Assembly (NCBI RefSeq): GCF_000002995.4
Contig: NW_025062479.1
Coordinates: 20,952,721 to 21,016,720, forward strand
Direction: 5' to 3'
From: Brugia malayi
Lineage: Eukaryota > Nematoda > Chromadorea > Rhabditida > Onchocercidae
DNA: 64,000 bases
The notes under the pieces were generated by a model that made no database searches, was not told where the DNA came from, and saw only the letters and a program-made list of their open reading frames with translations. Positions 1-13,124 of the stretch are shown here, piece by piece (the first letter of the stretch is position 1; each line of letters begins with the position of its first letter). The translations under genes were made by a program, and so were the position numbers.

Positions 1-179
1 GAAAAAATAAACAGTATAGCTAATTGTAAATAGTGATAGATGGATATTAGGAGTGAAAATTAACTTTTCAGTAAGATTAAAGTTCTAAGCATAGAATTAT
101 GACAAATTTTTTACTCTGATAAATTAAAAACGAAAACGATCATATAAAATCAATTAATCAAATCTTAGTTCATGTTATA

Positions 180-343
180 CGGAAACCGAAAAATGATCGT
201 AGTATTGGGTATCAAAAATTATACAGTAATCGAAAATGATCGTAGTATTGGGCATCAAAAATTATACAGTAATCGAAAATGATCGTAGTATTGGGCATCA
301 AAAATTATACAGTAATCGAAAATGATCGTAGTATTGGGTATGA
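180..343. repeat. 43-bp tandem repeat, about four copies
   Basis: The words GATCGTAGTATTGGG begin at 195, 238, 281 and 324, an exact 43-bp spacing. It lies just downstream of the stop of the repeat-protein gene. The rest of 1-421 is AT-rich with no coding potential that I can see. Confidence 0.93.
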
Positions 344-421
344 AATTTTTGGATTCATTGCAATCATTGTATGATAATGAAGAAATGATCAGATAAATTG
401 GCTATCAAATTTTAGTAATTA

Positions 422-3400
422 CTATACAGTAATTGTAACTGATTCATCTTTTGCTATTTCACAAATCATTGCATTTCTGTAAGCAGTCAAACCAGGAACT
501 CCCGGTATGAGACTGAAGAATTGTCTTTCAATTCTTGTAGCAATTTCAAAGGATTCTTCCCTAATTGTCGTAAGTGTAATTTTGTCAGGTTTAATTTTAT
601 CTATAGCTTCCATTAATTCTGGATTTTCTCTCAAGCGTTCCAATAACTGCAAAAAAAAAAAAAAAAAAAAAAAAATTACAAATGAAAGGAAGAAAACTGA
701 AATTATGGAAAAAAAAAATACATTAATCATTCATTAAATACTTAATGTTTCGCAAGTTTAAAGGATGAAAAATGGAATAAATGATTAAAATAATTGTATG
801 TAATTTGTTTCAATCGAATTTGATTTGTCAATGATCATAAATTTGAATCAGAAATTCTTTTCAAAAGTAATCAAGAAAAAAATTAGGAAAGAAAGATTTA
901 CGTTATTAGCATTATATTCTGTTGGTTGATTCATTATACCTGCATATTCAGTATCAATCATATTTATAAATTTGTTCCATTTTTCCTGAGATTTCTCATC
1001 TAACATTGCTGCATACCTTCTCATTAATTTAATCTTTCTTTCTTGCTAAAAAAAAAATTCAAATAAAAAATTAAATTTTATAAGAAATAAACTGAATTTT
1101 TTATATACATACAACTTTTACTGATTTAAGACAATTGTTCTATTTGTTTTCAGACTTATTTAAACTCGTTCCTTTCACTCCTCAATTACAATTACTCATA
1201 TTTCGTTGTGATCATGCATCAAGATATGAAGAAATGTCAAATTAAAACAAATAAATTGAAGTTATCGAGATGGATCAATTATGAAAAAGATTTACAGACC
1301 AATTGTTTTTTGTAATAAATCATTTTAACTTAGATGAAATATAAATAATTGAGCTAATCATCATAAGTTATATAATAGATAATTTTTTTTTTAAAAAAAA
1401 AAGCTGCGCAAAAATTAATTTTATTTATATGAATAATACAAAAACAATATAAGCATAATGTTTTAAATCATCGAAAAGAAAAAAAAAAAAAAAAAAACTA
1501 TAAACAATTGATAAAAGCGCAAAATGATTTTGCAAAACATACCACAGCACTGTTAAGATATAATAATGTGTGTATTTCTTTCCGTGTTCGCATTCGTATT
1601 TCATTCAAATGTTCTTCCATTTCATCTTTTGGTGGCGGACTTTGATCACGTCTGAACCAACAGCGCTTCAACACTTGCAAATTTTTACATTTCTTCTTCT
1701 TTTTTGGCTCTTTTTTCTCTTCTTGGCTCTCAGATGTTTCCTGTTCAGGTCTTTCAGAATCAGCTATTTGCGATGCATCATTGAACTTTTCCTGAACTTC
1801 AGTTTCAGTACCCGTATCTTCACTTGAATCTGTCGTTTGTGACATACCTTGAGCTTCAGTTCCAGTAACATCTCTACTCTTCGTACCTCTACCTGAAGTT
1901 ATCGTTTGTGACATACCTTGAGCTTCAGTTCCAGTAACATCTCTACTCTTCGTACCTCTACCTGAAGTTATCGTTTGTGACATACCTTGAGCTTCAGTTC
2001 CAGTAACATCTCTACTCTTCGTACCTCTACCTGAAGCTATCGTTTGTGACATACCTTGAGCTTCAGTTCCAGTAACATCTCTACTCTTCGTACCTCTACC
2101 TGAAGCTATCGTTTGTGACATACCTTGAGCTTCAGTTCCAGTAACATCTCTACTCTTTGTACCTCTACCTGAAGTTATCGTTTGTGACATACCTTGAGCT
2201 TCAGTTCCAGTAACATCTCTACTCTTCGTACCTCTACCTGAAGCTATCGTTTGTGACATACCTTGAGCTTCAGTTCCAGTAACATCTCTACTCTTCGTAC
2301 CTCTACCTGAAGCTATCGTTTGTGACATACCTTGAGCTTCAGTTCCAGTAACATCTCTACTCTTTGTACCTCTACCTGAAGTTATCGTTTGTGACATACC
2401 TTGAGCTTCAGTTCCAGTAACATCTCTACTCTTCGTACCTCTACCTGAAGTTATCGTTTGTGACATACCTTGAGCTTCAGTTCCAGTAACATCTCTACTC
2501 TTCGTACCTCTACCTGAAGCTATCGTTTGTGACATACCTTGAGCTTCAGTTCCAGTAACATCTCTACTCTTCGTACCTCTACCTGAAGTTATCGTTTGTG
2601 ACATACCTTGAGCTTCAGTTCCAGTAACATCTCTACTCTTCGTACCTCTACCTGAAGTTATCGTTTGTGACATACCTTGAGCTTCAGTTCCGGTAACACC
2701 TCTGCTATTCGTACCTCTACCTGAAGCTATCGTTTGTGACATACCTTGAGCTTCAGTTCCAGTAACATCTCTACTCTTCGTACCTCTACCTGAAGCTATC
2801 GTTTGTGACATACCTTGAGCTTCAGTTCCAGTAACATCTCTACTCTTCGTACCTTCACCTGAAGCTATCGTTTGTGACGTTCTACCATATTCCATTCGAG
2901 TTTCAGTTCCAGTAACCGTATCTTCACCCGAAGCTACCGTTTCTGTTACATTATTAGGTTCTGTCTGAGTTTCAATTTGAGTGCCATCTCTGTTTTCTGT
3001 TTCTACCATTTGTGATGTATTATTCCCTTCCACCTGAGTTTCAGTTTGAACAGCATTATCATTTTTTGCTTCGTCTTCTGAATCTCCTTTCATTTTCCTC
3101 AAACAATTTCCACATTTTCGTCGAAGTTTACTTGCAAGATGCGGTAATTCTAAGTCATCTCGAATATGTGTATATCGAAATCGTTGTTCCATTAAATATG
3201 TCAAATCCAAACATTTTATCTCATTAGTTATTACGCTTGAGTCGAAAAAGAAATCGGAAGCGTAGTAATAATAAGGATGAAAAATGATTGTTGAAGTGAA
3301 ATTATTAAGTTCATTTTTCATTTGCAATACTAATCCTCGATCGTTTATTTCCTAAAAATTAAATTAAGTTAAATAGTTGTCAGAAAAAAAAAACCCTAAC

Positions 3401-3604
3401 ATACTTCTTATTTCATATAAATATGCATCAATATCATTTTAGACTGAAAAATGAATTTCTTAATAATTCAAGTAATTATTTTGAAATTTTAAAGTTTGAA
3501 TTAAGTAGAATAAATTGACTGGAAATTGATAATGACTTACATACCTCAAGCCAATCGCCACATAAATAGAAGAATGAATTACTCGATGACAATGGACCAC
3601 TCAT
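422..3604 (-). CDS. Unknown protein with about fifteen 23-residue tandem repeats
   Basis: Function not recognised. Four exons, all joining in phase 0: 3604-3545, 3351-1543, 1045-902 and 646-422, giving 745 residues. Junctions have T-rich TAG/CAG acceptors and gtatgt, gtatgt and gtaaat donors. The start is the ATG at 3604; a second possible first exon lies at 5258-5338. No signal peptide is visible. Residues 21 to about 120 look folded, with a cluster of tyrosines and an RRKCGNCLRK stretch. Residues about 180-520 are near-identical 23-mers (MSQTIASGRGTKSRDVTGTEAQG-like, no single copy exceeding small A/T, K/N or D/G changes). A Lys/Glu-rich linker and two helical, charged exons follow. Its neighbours downstream on the same strand are also charged unknown proteins. 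It could be a nuclear or cytoplasmic disordered protein. The model is well supported; the function is not. Confidence 0.78.
1845..2880 (-). repeat. 69-bp coding tandem repeat array
   Basis: Fourteen complete 69-bp units plus a degenerate unit at each end lie inside the large exon of the first gene. Most units are identical apart from a GCT/GTT alternation (Ala or Thr at unit position 6 on the coding strand). A silent TTC to TTT variant marks two units exactly three monomers apart (near 2154 and 2362). The unit length is a multiple of three, so copy-number changes keep the frame. Confidence 0.95.
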
Positions 3605-5257
3605 TTTATCGTGATGATTACCAATTCTCAAGCATCCAACTGAGCTTTATTTGTCCAAGGAAAAAAAAACAACGAAACAAAGGGCGCGCATTTGTAAGTA
3701 AGATCAAAGCAATTATTTTAGGAAAAAAAAAATTGTTGATTAATAGAGCCAAAAACTAATTCTCAAAAATTCTGGAACATTTTTTATCTCTCAAATAAAA
3801 TTTGCTAAATGATAATATTAATGATGTGAGTATTCATCGACTATCATTATATCATATCATCTCTATTAACCTTCTTATTGCTACCGTTATACCATTCACT
3901 TATATTAATACGTGAAATTTACTTTACAAATTGCCTTTAAATACATACAGTTATCAAATTTAAATCTCCTGAAATTATTTCACACAATTTTTGCATCATC
4001 TTTGGATCATCTTTAAATAAAAGTGTAAAATTTCTTTTCCTATCTTACATATTATTGTTCTTTTGATATTACTGGTGTAACATCGCTAATCTTTTGCACT
4101 GTTTATTGGCGCAATTGTCTTAAGCGGTAATGCACGAATATGTTTATTTACTCCTTTCCTTTTTATTTTTCTACTTTTTTTTCCCTTTTCATTGATACTA
4201 TGTGAAAAAAAGAGTAAATAAAAATTTGTTCAAAGTTGCACCTAAAATTTATTTCGTGCTTGAACAACTTTGAAAAAAAAAAAAAGGCAATAACATCTAA
4301 CCAATATAACAACAAGGTAAATTTTATTTAAAATATTTAAATGATAGGACATTTTTTAATTAATGATAAGACTGTTGAATATAAATGTGGCCATTAATGA
4401 ATGATAAAATGAATATAATATAAATATGTTTTGTGTTGAAAAGAATTGATTGCATTTGAGCTGTTAATAAATTTCAACAAGAATTCACGGATGTACAAAT
4501 CATTAAAATTACATTAAATTAAATAATTTCACTACGTTGACACATATGCTTTATCATTTCTGTCGTTCTTAAAATGCACTCATAGTGATAACTCTAAACT
4601 CATAAAAATTTCATGATGCCTGTAAATTGAATTTTTTCTTTTTAAATAACCAAAATTTGCTTATGTTATGAAAAAGATTTTAATTTTTCCAGCATATGAA
4701 AACGTAAGTAAACTTCACAGACTTAAGTCTAAGTTAATGTGCGACCAAATAATAAAATAATTAAATTATAAGAGACAAAACTGATGCTTTAGACAATTTT
4801 TACATTTGGGATAACAACGTTATTTATTATAAATTCAAAAAGTACAACTTTTTATCAAATATGATATATTGATGTCGCATAATTAGCTGAACATATTAAT
4901 TGACCTGCAAAAATTAATTATAAATTTTTTTATATATTTAATTTTGTTTTGTTGAATTTCATGCTAATAGAGAATTTTTTCTGAATAAGGCGTCTTTTAT
5001 ATTATTATTACTTTAAATAAACAAACTTTTTAAGAAAATTGCAGTTGGTTTTTTGTTTGCAAAATGGCGCTTTTGTCCATTTATAATACAATGAAATGTT
5101 AGAAAGATTACTGAAATAATATGAAAAAATTTCATTTTCTCTTTATTCTTAAATATCTCTCACATTTCATTCTTTCTATCATCCTTCTATCCATATTTTT
5201 GAGAATATTAATTACTTATCAAAAATGTAATTAACCAAAAAGACTTCTAAACATTAC

Positions 5258-5338
5258 CTTCTTATCATTTAATGAATTATTATTTGGTTGTTTTTGACCT
5301 TCTTTGAATTTTGTATACATCGCCGGCACTGATAACAT
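5258..5338 (-). other. Candidate isolated first exon (27 codons)
   Basis: An ATG at 5338 opens 27 codons (MLSVPAMYTKFKEGQKQ and onward to NDKK) that end at a good AAG|gtaatg donor. The phase is 0, so it could splice to the 3351 acceptor of the repeat-protein gene in place of its 3604-3545 exon. The rest of 3605-5732 is AT-rich and shows nothing else. It may equally be a chance exon. Confidence 0.25.
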
Positions 5339-5732
5339 TGACAGTGTAAAATTCAGCGACGACTTAAAATTACACATATTTATAATTTTCAATAGACTAT
5401 TAAATTTCATAAATTATATTAAAAAGCTTGACAAAACGCTTTTCAAAAAAAAAACATTTAATATCTTTAAATTTTGAATTTTTTTATTTTAAATACCTGT
5501 AACAATGCTATGACAACAATTTTAATTACAATATTTGACGTCCAAAAAATTTAGGCATATAGTTCTAATCAACGATTTATTAATTTCTTATTGATGAAAA
5601 GTTATCAATTCACTTTATCAGCTATATAGCTATAACAATGCTGCGATAATGATTTCATGCAAATTTTATTAAATAAATTCGTTTTAATTTTGAACCATTC
5701 ATTTAAACATTCCTTTTTAATTTACCTCTGAA

Positions 5733-6248
5733 TTATGTATTATCGACACTATCAATGGTAGTAATGGTAGTAGTGGCATTGTGAGTTTTATGTGAAACAT
5801 TTCCGCTGGCGGATTTGTCACCGAGTTGAGGCGTTAAATTCTCCTTGGAATGAGAGGAGCTAGCATTAATTATCATTTCTTCTAAAATAAACTTTGCTGT
5901 TTTAGATCCTAACTTCGTCGATGGTTGTGATAATTTAGAAATCGATTTGGATTCCATTGAATAACCACTTGAATCACTTGACAAACGTTCAGTTGCATTT
6001 TCCTCAACGGATAGCTAAAATAAAAAGTTCTTTTTTTCTTTTTCTGAAGAAAAGAAGTATTTACAGGATTGAAAAATTTCTAAAATTATAATTCAAAAAT
6101 GTTTTTTTTTTTTTTTGGGGAAGGATCACAATATTTTAAAATTTAAAACTTTTACTTGTGCCATAATATCATAATTTATATCCCTCAACTTCTTTTTTCG
6201 TCCTTTCCTATTTTTCCTAACTTTCTTATCATTTTTTTTGTAAGGCAT
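5733..6248 (-). CDS. Small basic/Ser-Thr-rich unknown protein
   Basis: Two-exon model: 6248-6156 (ATG, donor CAA|gtaaaa) and 6014-5733 (acceptor ttttattttag, stop TAA), phase 0, 124 residues. The first exon is extremely Lys/Arg-rich (starts MPYKKNDKKVRKNRKGRKKK), resembling a nuclear or nucleolar localisation signal. The second is rich in Ser, Lys and Thr with no hydrophobic segment. It shares with its two upstream neighbours a basic opening followed by acidic or polar low-complexity sequence. Function is unknown, and the model could be part of a larger gene, because no polyadenylation signal was used to fix its end. Confidence 0.5.
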
Positions 6249-8253
6249 CTTTTGTTAGTAAAGTTAATTGATTCCTGAAATTGATTAATTTAAAACTTTT
6301 ATTCCTCATAAATATTTGAACTAAAATTAAAATATCAAAAAAATAGAGTTTTGAAAAGCTAATTAAGTTCTTGAAATTATGCTAAGATGTTTTCATAAAT
6401 TAGCTCAAATTGAAATCATAAATCTTGTCGACATCACAAGAAATTGAAAAGATTAGCACCAAGCAGTAGAACAATATAACTGAACCTTCTTTTCTACCAT
6501 AAAATATTATTAGATAATAAAGTGATTAGAGTTGATTGATTTAAGGTTAAAGATTTATACCACCCGAATAAACGATCTCAAATTTTGATCTGAACAGAGG
6601 GAAAAGGTCAAAATTTCTGATTCACTTTGCTAGAACTTTCCAAATATCCTCCATCCTGCTATTTCAACCTTTTCGTGGATCTACTCTATTCATATTTCTT
6701 GTTATTTTGCAGCTACATTTTTTAATCTTCAAACTTTTCCAATTTAAATTTTAAACCTTTTTAAACTAAAAGTGATAAGAAAGAAAGGACAAGTATTATT
6801 TGCCAAGACTACTTCCTTACAAGTATAATGGAAATGTTTCAAAGCAGAATTTTAAAAACCTTTTTTAAACTTTACAAAAAGTCATTTTCTTTATGTCATT
6901 AAATTTTACAAAACGTTAATTCTCTTAAAGTCTTAGCAATAAATTTTACGAAAAGTTACTTTAGATTTTGTGCTTTTATATGAATAAAATTTTATCACAT
7001 TCATCAATTTTATATCAGTTCAGAAAAAATCAGAATGATATAAAAGAAAACAGAAGGCAGAACACAAATACAAAAGATATTTAAATAATAAAACAATTGA
7101 AGTAACAAAGTACTATAATATCATGAAAAGAGGCAATAATAACAAATTGCAACAAAAACATAATTTGAAATAAAGGTTTCAAATCAATTCTTTCAACTTT
7201 GTGATAAATCAAAAAATCTACAAATTTTCAAATCAGTGAAGTAGAAAAACAAATCTTTCACATTTATGAAAAAAATTGGAAAAAAAAAAAAAAAAAAAAA
7301 AAAAAAAGGAAACGAAATACAGAACGAATAATTATACAAATTTGAAAATTGCATAAAAAATAACAAAGTAACAAAATGGTTGCATTCGGATTGATACGAT
7401 AAAATGGTTATAATCAAAAATTTACAATCCAGATTGATATGATAAAATGATTAGAAGCAGGAATTTGTAGATGAAATAAATAATTAAGTGAAGTGTCATT
7501 TGAAAATTATTCAGTAGCAAGAAAGCATATTACTAAAAGTAACTTAAATTGCTATTTTATTTAATTTTGCACACGTTCGAGAACTGAAATCTTAACTGAT
7601 AAGTCCAGAAAAAAAAATCTTAAGTAATAAACTAAAATAAGTAACAAACAAAAGGTTTTTTTTTTTTTAAATTAATTACCAATTTTGAAATGCTTTTTTG
7701 CTTTTAATTAGCAATTTTTTAATTGTTCAAGACTTGAAAATTGCTAATTACTTTTCTCAAATTATAATTTGCATCAAAAAAAAAAGACAAACAAAAAAAG
7801 AGAAATTAAATAAATTAATAATGCATATTATGGAAGAAATAGAGATATTGCAGGAGGAAAAATGATAAAATTTTATCATAATAAGATTTATTCAAATTTT
7901 TTTCAAAAAAAAAAAAAAAAAAAACAGTTATTCATTTGAGGGAAATAGAAAGAAAATGTTAGGAAATGATAATATTCAAATAATAGCAAAAGAGAAAAAC
8001 AAAAACGATCAATTTAAATATTATTAAAAAAGTGCAAAAATTCCTCAAAAATCAAATGCAAATTTCATTTTAATTAACTGCGAAGAATTTTTGCTAATTA
8101 ATCAAATTAATCCTTTTGTCTCATAGCTTTTTTAACTATGAAATTTGCCATACTTTTGTTCTTTCCTCATCTTTAAATGTATCGTTGACAATGTGACACC
8201 ATTGTTTATCAAATTTCATTCAACTTATCTCCCCACCACCACCACCACCAAAA
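6249..8253. other. AT-rich spacer
   Basis: No credible exon was seen on either strand. It holds long A tracts, for example around 7279-7307 and 7905-7924. A short CCA run at about 8232-8249 sits just past the stop codon of the next minus-strand gene. Confidence 0.7.
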
Positions 8254-10035
8254 CTACTTTTTTGTCTTATCTGATGACTTCCGTCCTTCTTCAAGTTTCT
8301 TTCGAAGTCGTCTGCGTGCTTGTTGCGCACGTTCACTCTCACTTTTTGAGTTCATTTCACCCGTAATTGGCTTATTTGTTGGATATTCATTTATTTTAAA
8401 AATTATACGACCACGAATATCTTCAGCTTTTACATTTTTTAAATCCACTTTTTCATCTGCACTAATTGCACTTGCTGTTTTCTCATCTTTTGCTTGTTTC
8501 ATCTAAAATTCGATAATAATTAAATGAAAATTTAACTTTTGAAATAATCTAAATATAAGCTAAAAAGATATATTACTATTACTTGCATTTGATCTTTTCT
8601 TATATCATTGAGAAAAATTTTTGGTTAAAATTATTGCTATCTAACTTAGTTTATCTACCAAACATTAGTAATCAGACAGATTTGACTGATTATCTCTCGC
8701 TTGATAATAAAATATACAAAAGAAACGATGGAAAATTATCATGATATGTGATATATCAGAACATGATGAGACATGATACGACGACATGATAAGATATGAT
8801 CAGAAGATCAGTTGAAGCATTGTTTAATAGTTATTTGGTTACATTATATTTGATAAATTATTAACTTTAAAAAAAAAAATAAGAGAAATTATCATTTTAA
8901 GTTTATCATACAAATATAAAACTATTACCGCTTGCTTTGAACTTGCACTCATCTGAGATAACGATTCATTATCAGAATGCTTCATCACTTGAGGTATCTT
9001 TTGAATTGCATATAAAGTGGATATTTTTGGCTTTTGTGTCATTCCCATACCACTTTGCTCGGTTCCTTCCTCATCAAAATTTGGTGGTCCTAAAACTTTT
9101 GCTAAAATCTCATCATCATATCGAACTGTTCGAAATCCGGTCGAAGTTGATGGCTCTTCAGGATTTTCAATGTATGGTTGTTCATCAAATATTGGTAAAT
9201 GTGTTGATTGTGATGAATCAATAGCGGTATTATCTTCAGTTTCTTCACTCAAGTCAGCATTATCAAATTTCTCAGCTGAAAACATTTCCGTTTCTTCATT
9301 AGCTTCCATATCACTGCTACATGAAGGCTTCAATTTGGATTGTTTCTTTTTTGATGGAGATTTTGGATCTGATTGTTTACTTGTTGATGGTTGATCACAA
9401 AAATATTCATAAACATTTTTTGAGATTTTTTGAGACTTTTTTGATTTTCGCCGTGATTCGGTAGGATTTTGTTGTTTCTGTTCTTCTGGTTCTTCTAACA
9501 GGCGTGACAATAGATGTAATCTTTCAAAACGGGAACAAATCTAAATATATTTTAATAGTTCTAATGAAATGAAAAACACAAAAAACAAAGCAAAACAAAA
9601 GAAAAAATCACTGCAAAATTATATGAAAATATTTTGAAATGTTTCAACTGATAAATAATAATTCATTAAAGATTAGCAAATGAAGTGATTAATTTCGTTC
9701 AAATAATACACTCACTAGCAATTATTGTTCTCAACTAAATTTCATTATCAGCAATTATCAGCAATTGTTACACTATGAAATTATCATTTCATTGCACTGA
9801 TCCTTTGTGAACAACTATTATAGACTAAGGAGCTAGCATTAGTTCAATTTATAATGCTTTTATGTTATTCCAAATTTTGCTCATTTGATAAGATGGATTT
9901 AACGATCATTGATAACATTGAATTATTGACCCTTGACATAAAAGATTCCATTTCTTCCTTATTATCAGTTGGTTTTTTATCACGTTGTTTTTTACTCTTT
10001 TTTTGTTGATCAGAATGCTTGTCATCAGATGCCAT
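8254..10035 (-). CDS. Charged unknown protein (321 aa)
   Basis: Three exons in phase 0: 10035-9931, 9540-8929 and 8502-8254. The ATG lies six bases after a tgtttag acceptor, consistent with trans-splicing or a 5' UTR intron. The first donor is ambiguous: AGG|gtcaat at 9931, or ATC|gttaaa at 9904, which would add nine residues. The N-terminus is basic (KKSKKQRDKK), the middle is Ser/Glu/Pro-rich with basic clusters (RRKSKKSQK), and the C-terminal exon has one ordered-looking stretch (EDIRGRIIFKINEY) followed by an Arg/Lys-rich helix ending in DKTKK. No signal peptide or membrane segment. Looks nuclear and largely disordered. No family recognised. Confidence 0.7.
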
Positions 10036-13000
10036 CGCGAACTAAACATTGAATTAAGTAATAAATAATAACAATTTTGAAATATATTTAAAATAGAAAT
10101 ATAAAATTAAAAAAATGTAATCATCAAACGCATAAGCAAGAAATGATAAATCAATCGATAAAATAATCAACAATTCATAGATATCAAAAAAAAAAAAAAA
10201 TGCTAAATGCATCTTTAGAAAATACATTGTTTTGAAAGTATTAAATAGAAAATACTTCCAGTATACATGTTATATAATTTAATTTATTCTCTTTGCCATT
10301 CTAATTCACTTTTTGAAATTAATGAAAAAGAAACATCAAATTTGAATTCAAAATTTCTATCGTAATTAATTAAAAATAATTATGATAAAACTAATTAAAT
10401 GAAAATATTAAACACCAAATATCTGTAATATCCATCAAGAAATCTAACCAAAAGAATCCTTGATATCGATTTTACTACCACATAAATAGATAAGAAGAAA
10501 GTTTAAGTATGGCGGGAACACTTTTTTTTTTTTGTTCTGCTTTATATTTTGTCACCAAAAATCCGTTAGAAGGCTAAAGAATTTACCAGAATCATTTTTT
10601 TTTTTTACTAAACATTCTCGAAAAAGTAATTCGAAATTTACAAACTATCTCGAAATAACTTTCAAATGAAAATTTTCGCTATTGAAAATGCTATATGCTT
10701 TCTATTTCGTTTTTAATCGTTTGCAACATTTATCGCAATGCGCATAATTTAATTCAATAAATTATTAGCATTTAAATGTTTCAAAAATCCAATTTTTCAC
10801 AGTCTATCAATCTCGGCGCCTTATCCATCATTTTCACTTTCCGCTCGAAATATTACCCAAACATTTACCGCCACTATACAACAGTTTGATAGCTATTTAA
10901 ATTCTTTCTCAAATGTTTATAAAATTCCATTAAAAAGGAAAAAAAAAAATTTCCAATCCTTACTGTATATATATTCTTTTTTTTTTTTTTGAAAAAATGT
11001 CATTTTTAAATTGCTTGGAAATTTTTGCTATGGAAATAAACAAACTGAAGCAAAAACAAAATGAAAAAATCGAAACTAATAAACACAAATTTATTTACAA
11101 GGAAGTCATAAAATTTCAAAAAGTTTAGCGAAAAAAAAATTTGTTGTTAAAAAGGTGTTCGCAAAAATTGTTTTGTTTATTAGACAACAAATTTTAGTGA
11201 CAAATATTCATGAAACCATTTAAGAAAATTTCGTTTTTTGATCGTACGTCATATTTGAACTAAATTAATATTTAATTTAAATAATCAATATATTTTATTT
11301 CAATATATATTCAAATAATCAATAAATGTTTTAACAATCATTTCGATAATCAATATATATTTTTAAAATCAATATTTAATTATGCAAATAAATTTGTGAT
11401 AACTGCTATAAGAAATCATTCATCATTCACTTTTCATTTCGTCCTTTCAAAATTTTCAATCTGAAATAAAGAATTCTTAAAAAGAAAGAAATCCATAAAT
11501 TCAACAGTATTATAACTATTGTTATCAGTGATACCATTCACAATTCTGATGTCATATTCATTCTTGACATCATATCGAATGCTAAATGTATTTTTTATTT
11601 GAAATAATTTTTGATAATTTTTTAAAGATATTTTTTTATACCCAAAAAATGCTCAGTTTAAAAGTATTTAATTCTGATGCATTAAGTTTCGTCTTCAACT
11701 AAATGTTTTATGTTTTATTCATCAAGTTCATAGAATCATAAAACAATTCATCAACTCTTTTGCTAACATCTGAAAAGTACTACTCTCTTCGGTTTCACTG
11801 AATTTTCTTGTACACTGCTAGTAGCAGTAATTTTTTTTTTTCTTTTTCAAACTATCATTTTATAAACAAATTTTATTCATATTTTTTATACTGTAATAAT
11901 TAAAACTCTTATAATTAAATCTTATATGCTGCATTTCACAATAAAAATAGATGGTGGATTAGTCAATTAAATTCCAAATCATTTATTCGAAATTATTTAT
12001 GTTTCTACAGCTTAGCATTTACTTCTGACTTCTATGACCTCTGGTGTTACACATTAAAAGCACTGCTTAATCTTTAGCAATATGAATATAAGTCAGCCAT
12101 TTCCCGTGTTTGGATTCTAAATTTATAGTTTGAACTGACGGCTATGATAATGATGAATTAATTAGTTTAACTCAAGAACAGAAATTTAATTGCCAAAATC
12201 TAACTGATCTCGACGAACAGACTACCACAAGTAATCTTACTGCTTAGTGATCATTGGTCACTCTCTCTTGATTTCTTCTTCCCAACAATTTGACCTCGTA
12301 CAAAACAAACTGAATGAATGGTATAATTGTGAAGAAAAATATAAAAAATTTATATAATCATTGAAAAACTTTTGAATGAAAAAATAAGAGTAATTGGCAA
12401 ATGCAAAAATTTTCCTTATATTTTCATAAAAAAAAACTTTTTGAGAACTAATCAAAATAGTATTATCACTTAGCTATATCAGATGGATAACATTTTGATA
12501 GGGCCTTACAACCTAACTTCACTTATAATCCCTCTAATTCTTCAACATTTAAAATTCAAGTTTAGAAAATTTTCATTAAAAAAAAACTGAGGAGCTAAAA
12601 TTTCTTATAATCGATTTTGCGGGAGAAATACTTCCAGGGAATTTTTACCTTATCAATATCATAATCAAATGCTTTTATCAAAGTCACATTCTAACGCTTT
12701 CTTTAAAACCATAATCAAAACTTTTATCAAAATCATAATCCACGCAATGATTGCAACAAACTTTCTTATGTCAAAGTACCAATTATCATTATAAAAATAA
12801 ACAATAATCAAAGGTTGAAATAATTATATGACAGTAAGTATAGTAAGTTTGATTTGATTCAGAATGTTATAAACCCACAAAAAGAAAAAAAAAACACAAG
12901 GCAAAATTATAAAAAATTTGGAGAAATTAATTTGGAAATTGATAATAAAATTTATTTGGGAATATTTAATACGAATAGGTAAAATTTGATTTAAAATAGC

Positions 13001-13124
13001 AACAAAAAAAAAAAAGAATTTCCACATTTGTTAAAAATGAAATATTTTAGTTTATTTAAAAATTGATTTATTAAAGGAAAAAGATAAAGCAATGATTTTT
13101 TATCAGACACAATGAAATGACATA
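10036..13124. other. AT-rich spacer
   Basis: Nothing convincing was found. Short open frames are poly-Phe/Lys artefacts of A/T tracts. Two plus-strand TTTATT words near 13053 and 13066 read as AATAAA on the minus strand, about 60-70 bases past the stop of the next gene, and probably serve its polyadenylation. Confidence 0.65.

Noticed and set aside
180..343. Possible CRISPR-like array
   Set aside because: Units are directly adjacent 43-bp tandem repeats without distinct spacers, in a eukaryotic setting. The same applies to the 32-bp, 51-bp and 69-bp arrays.
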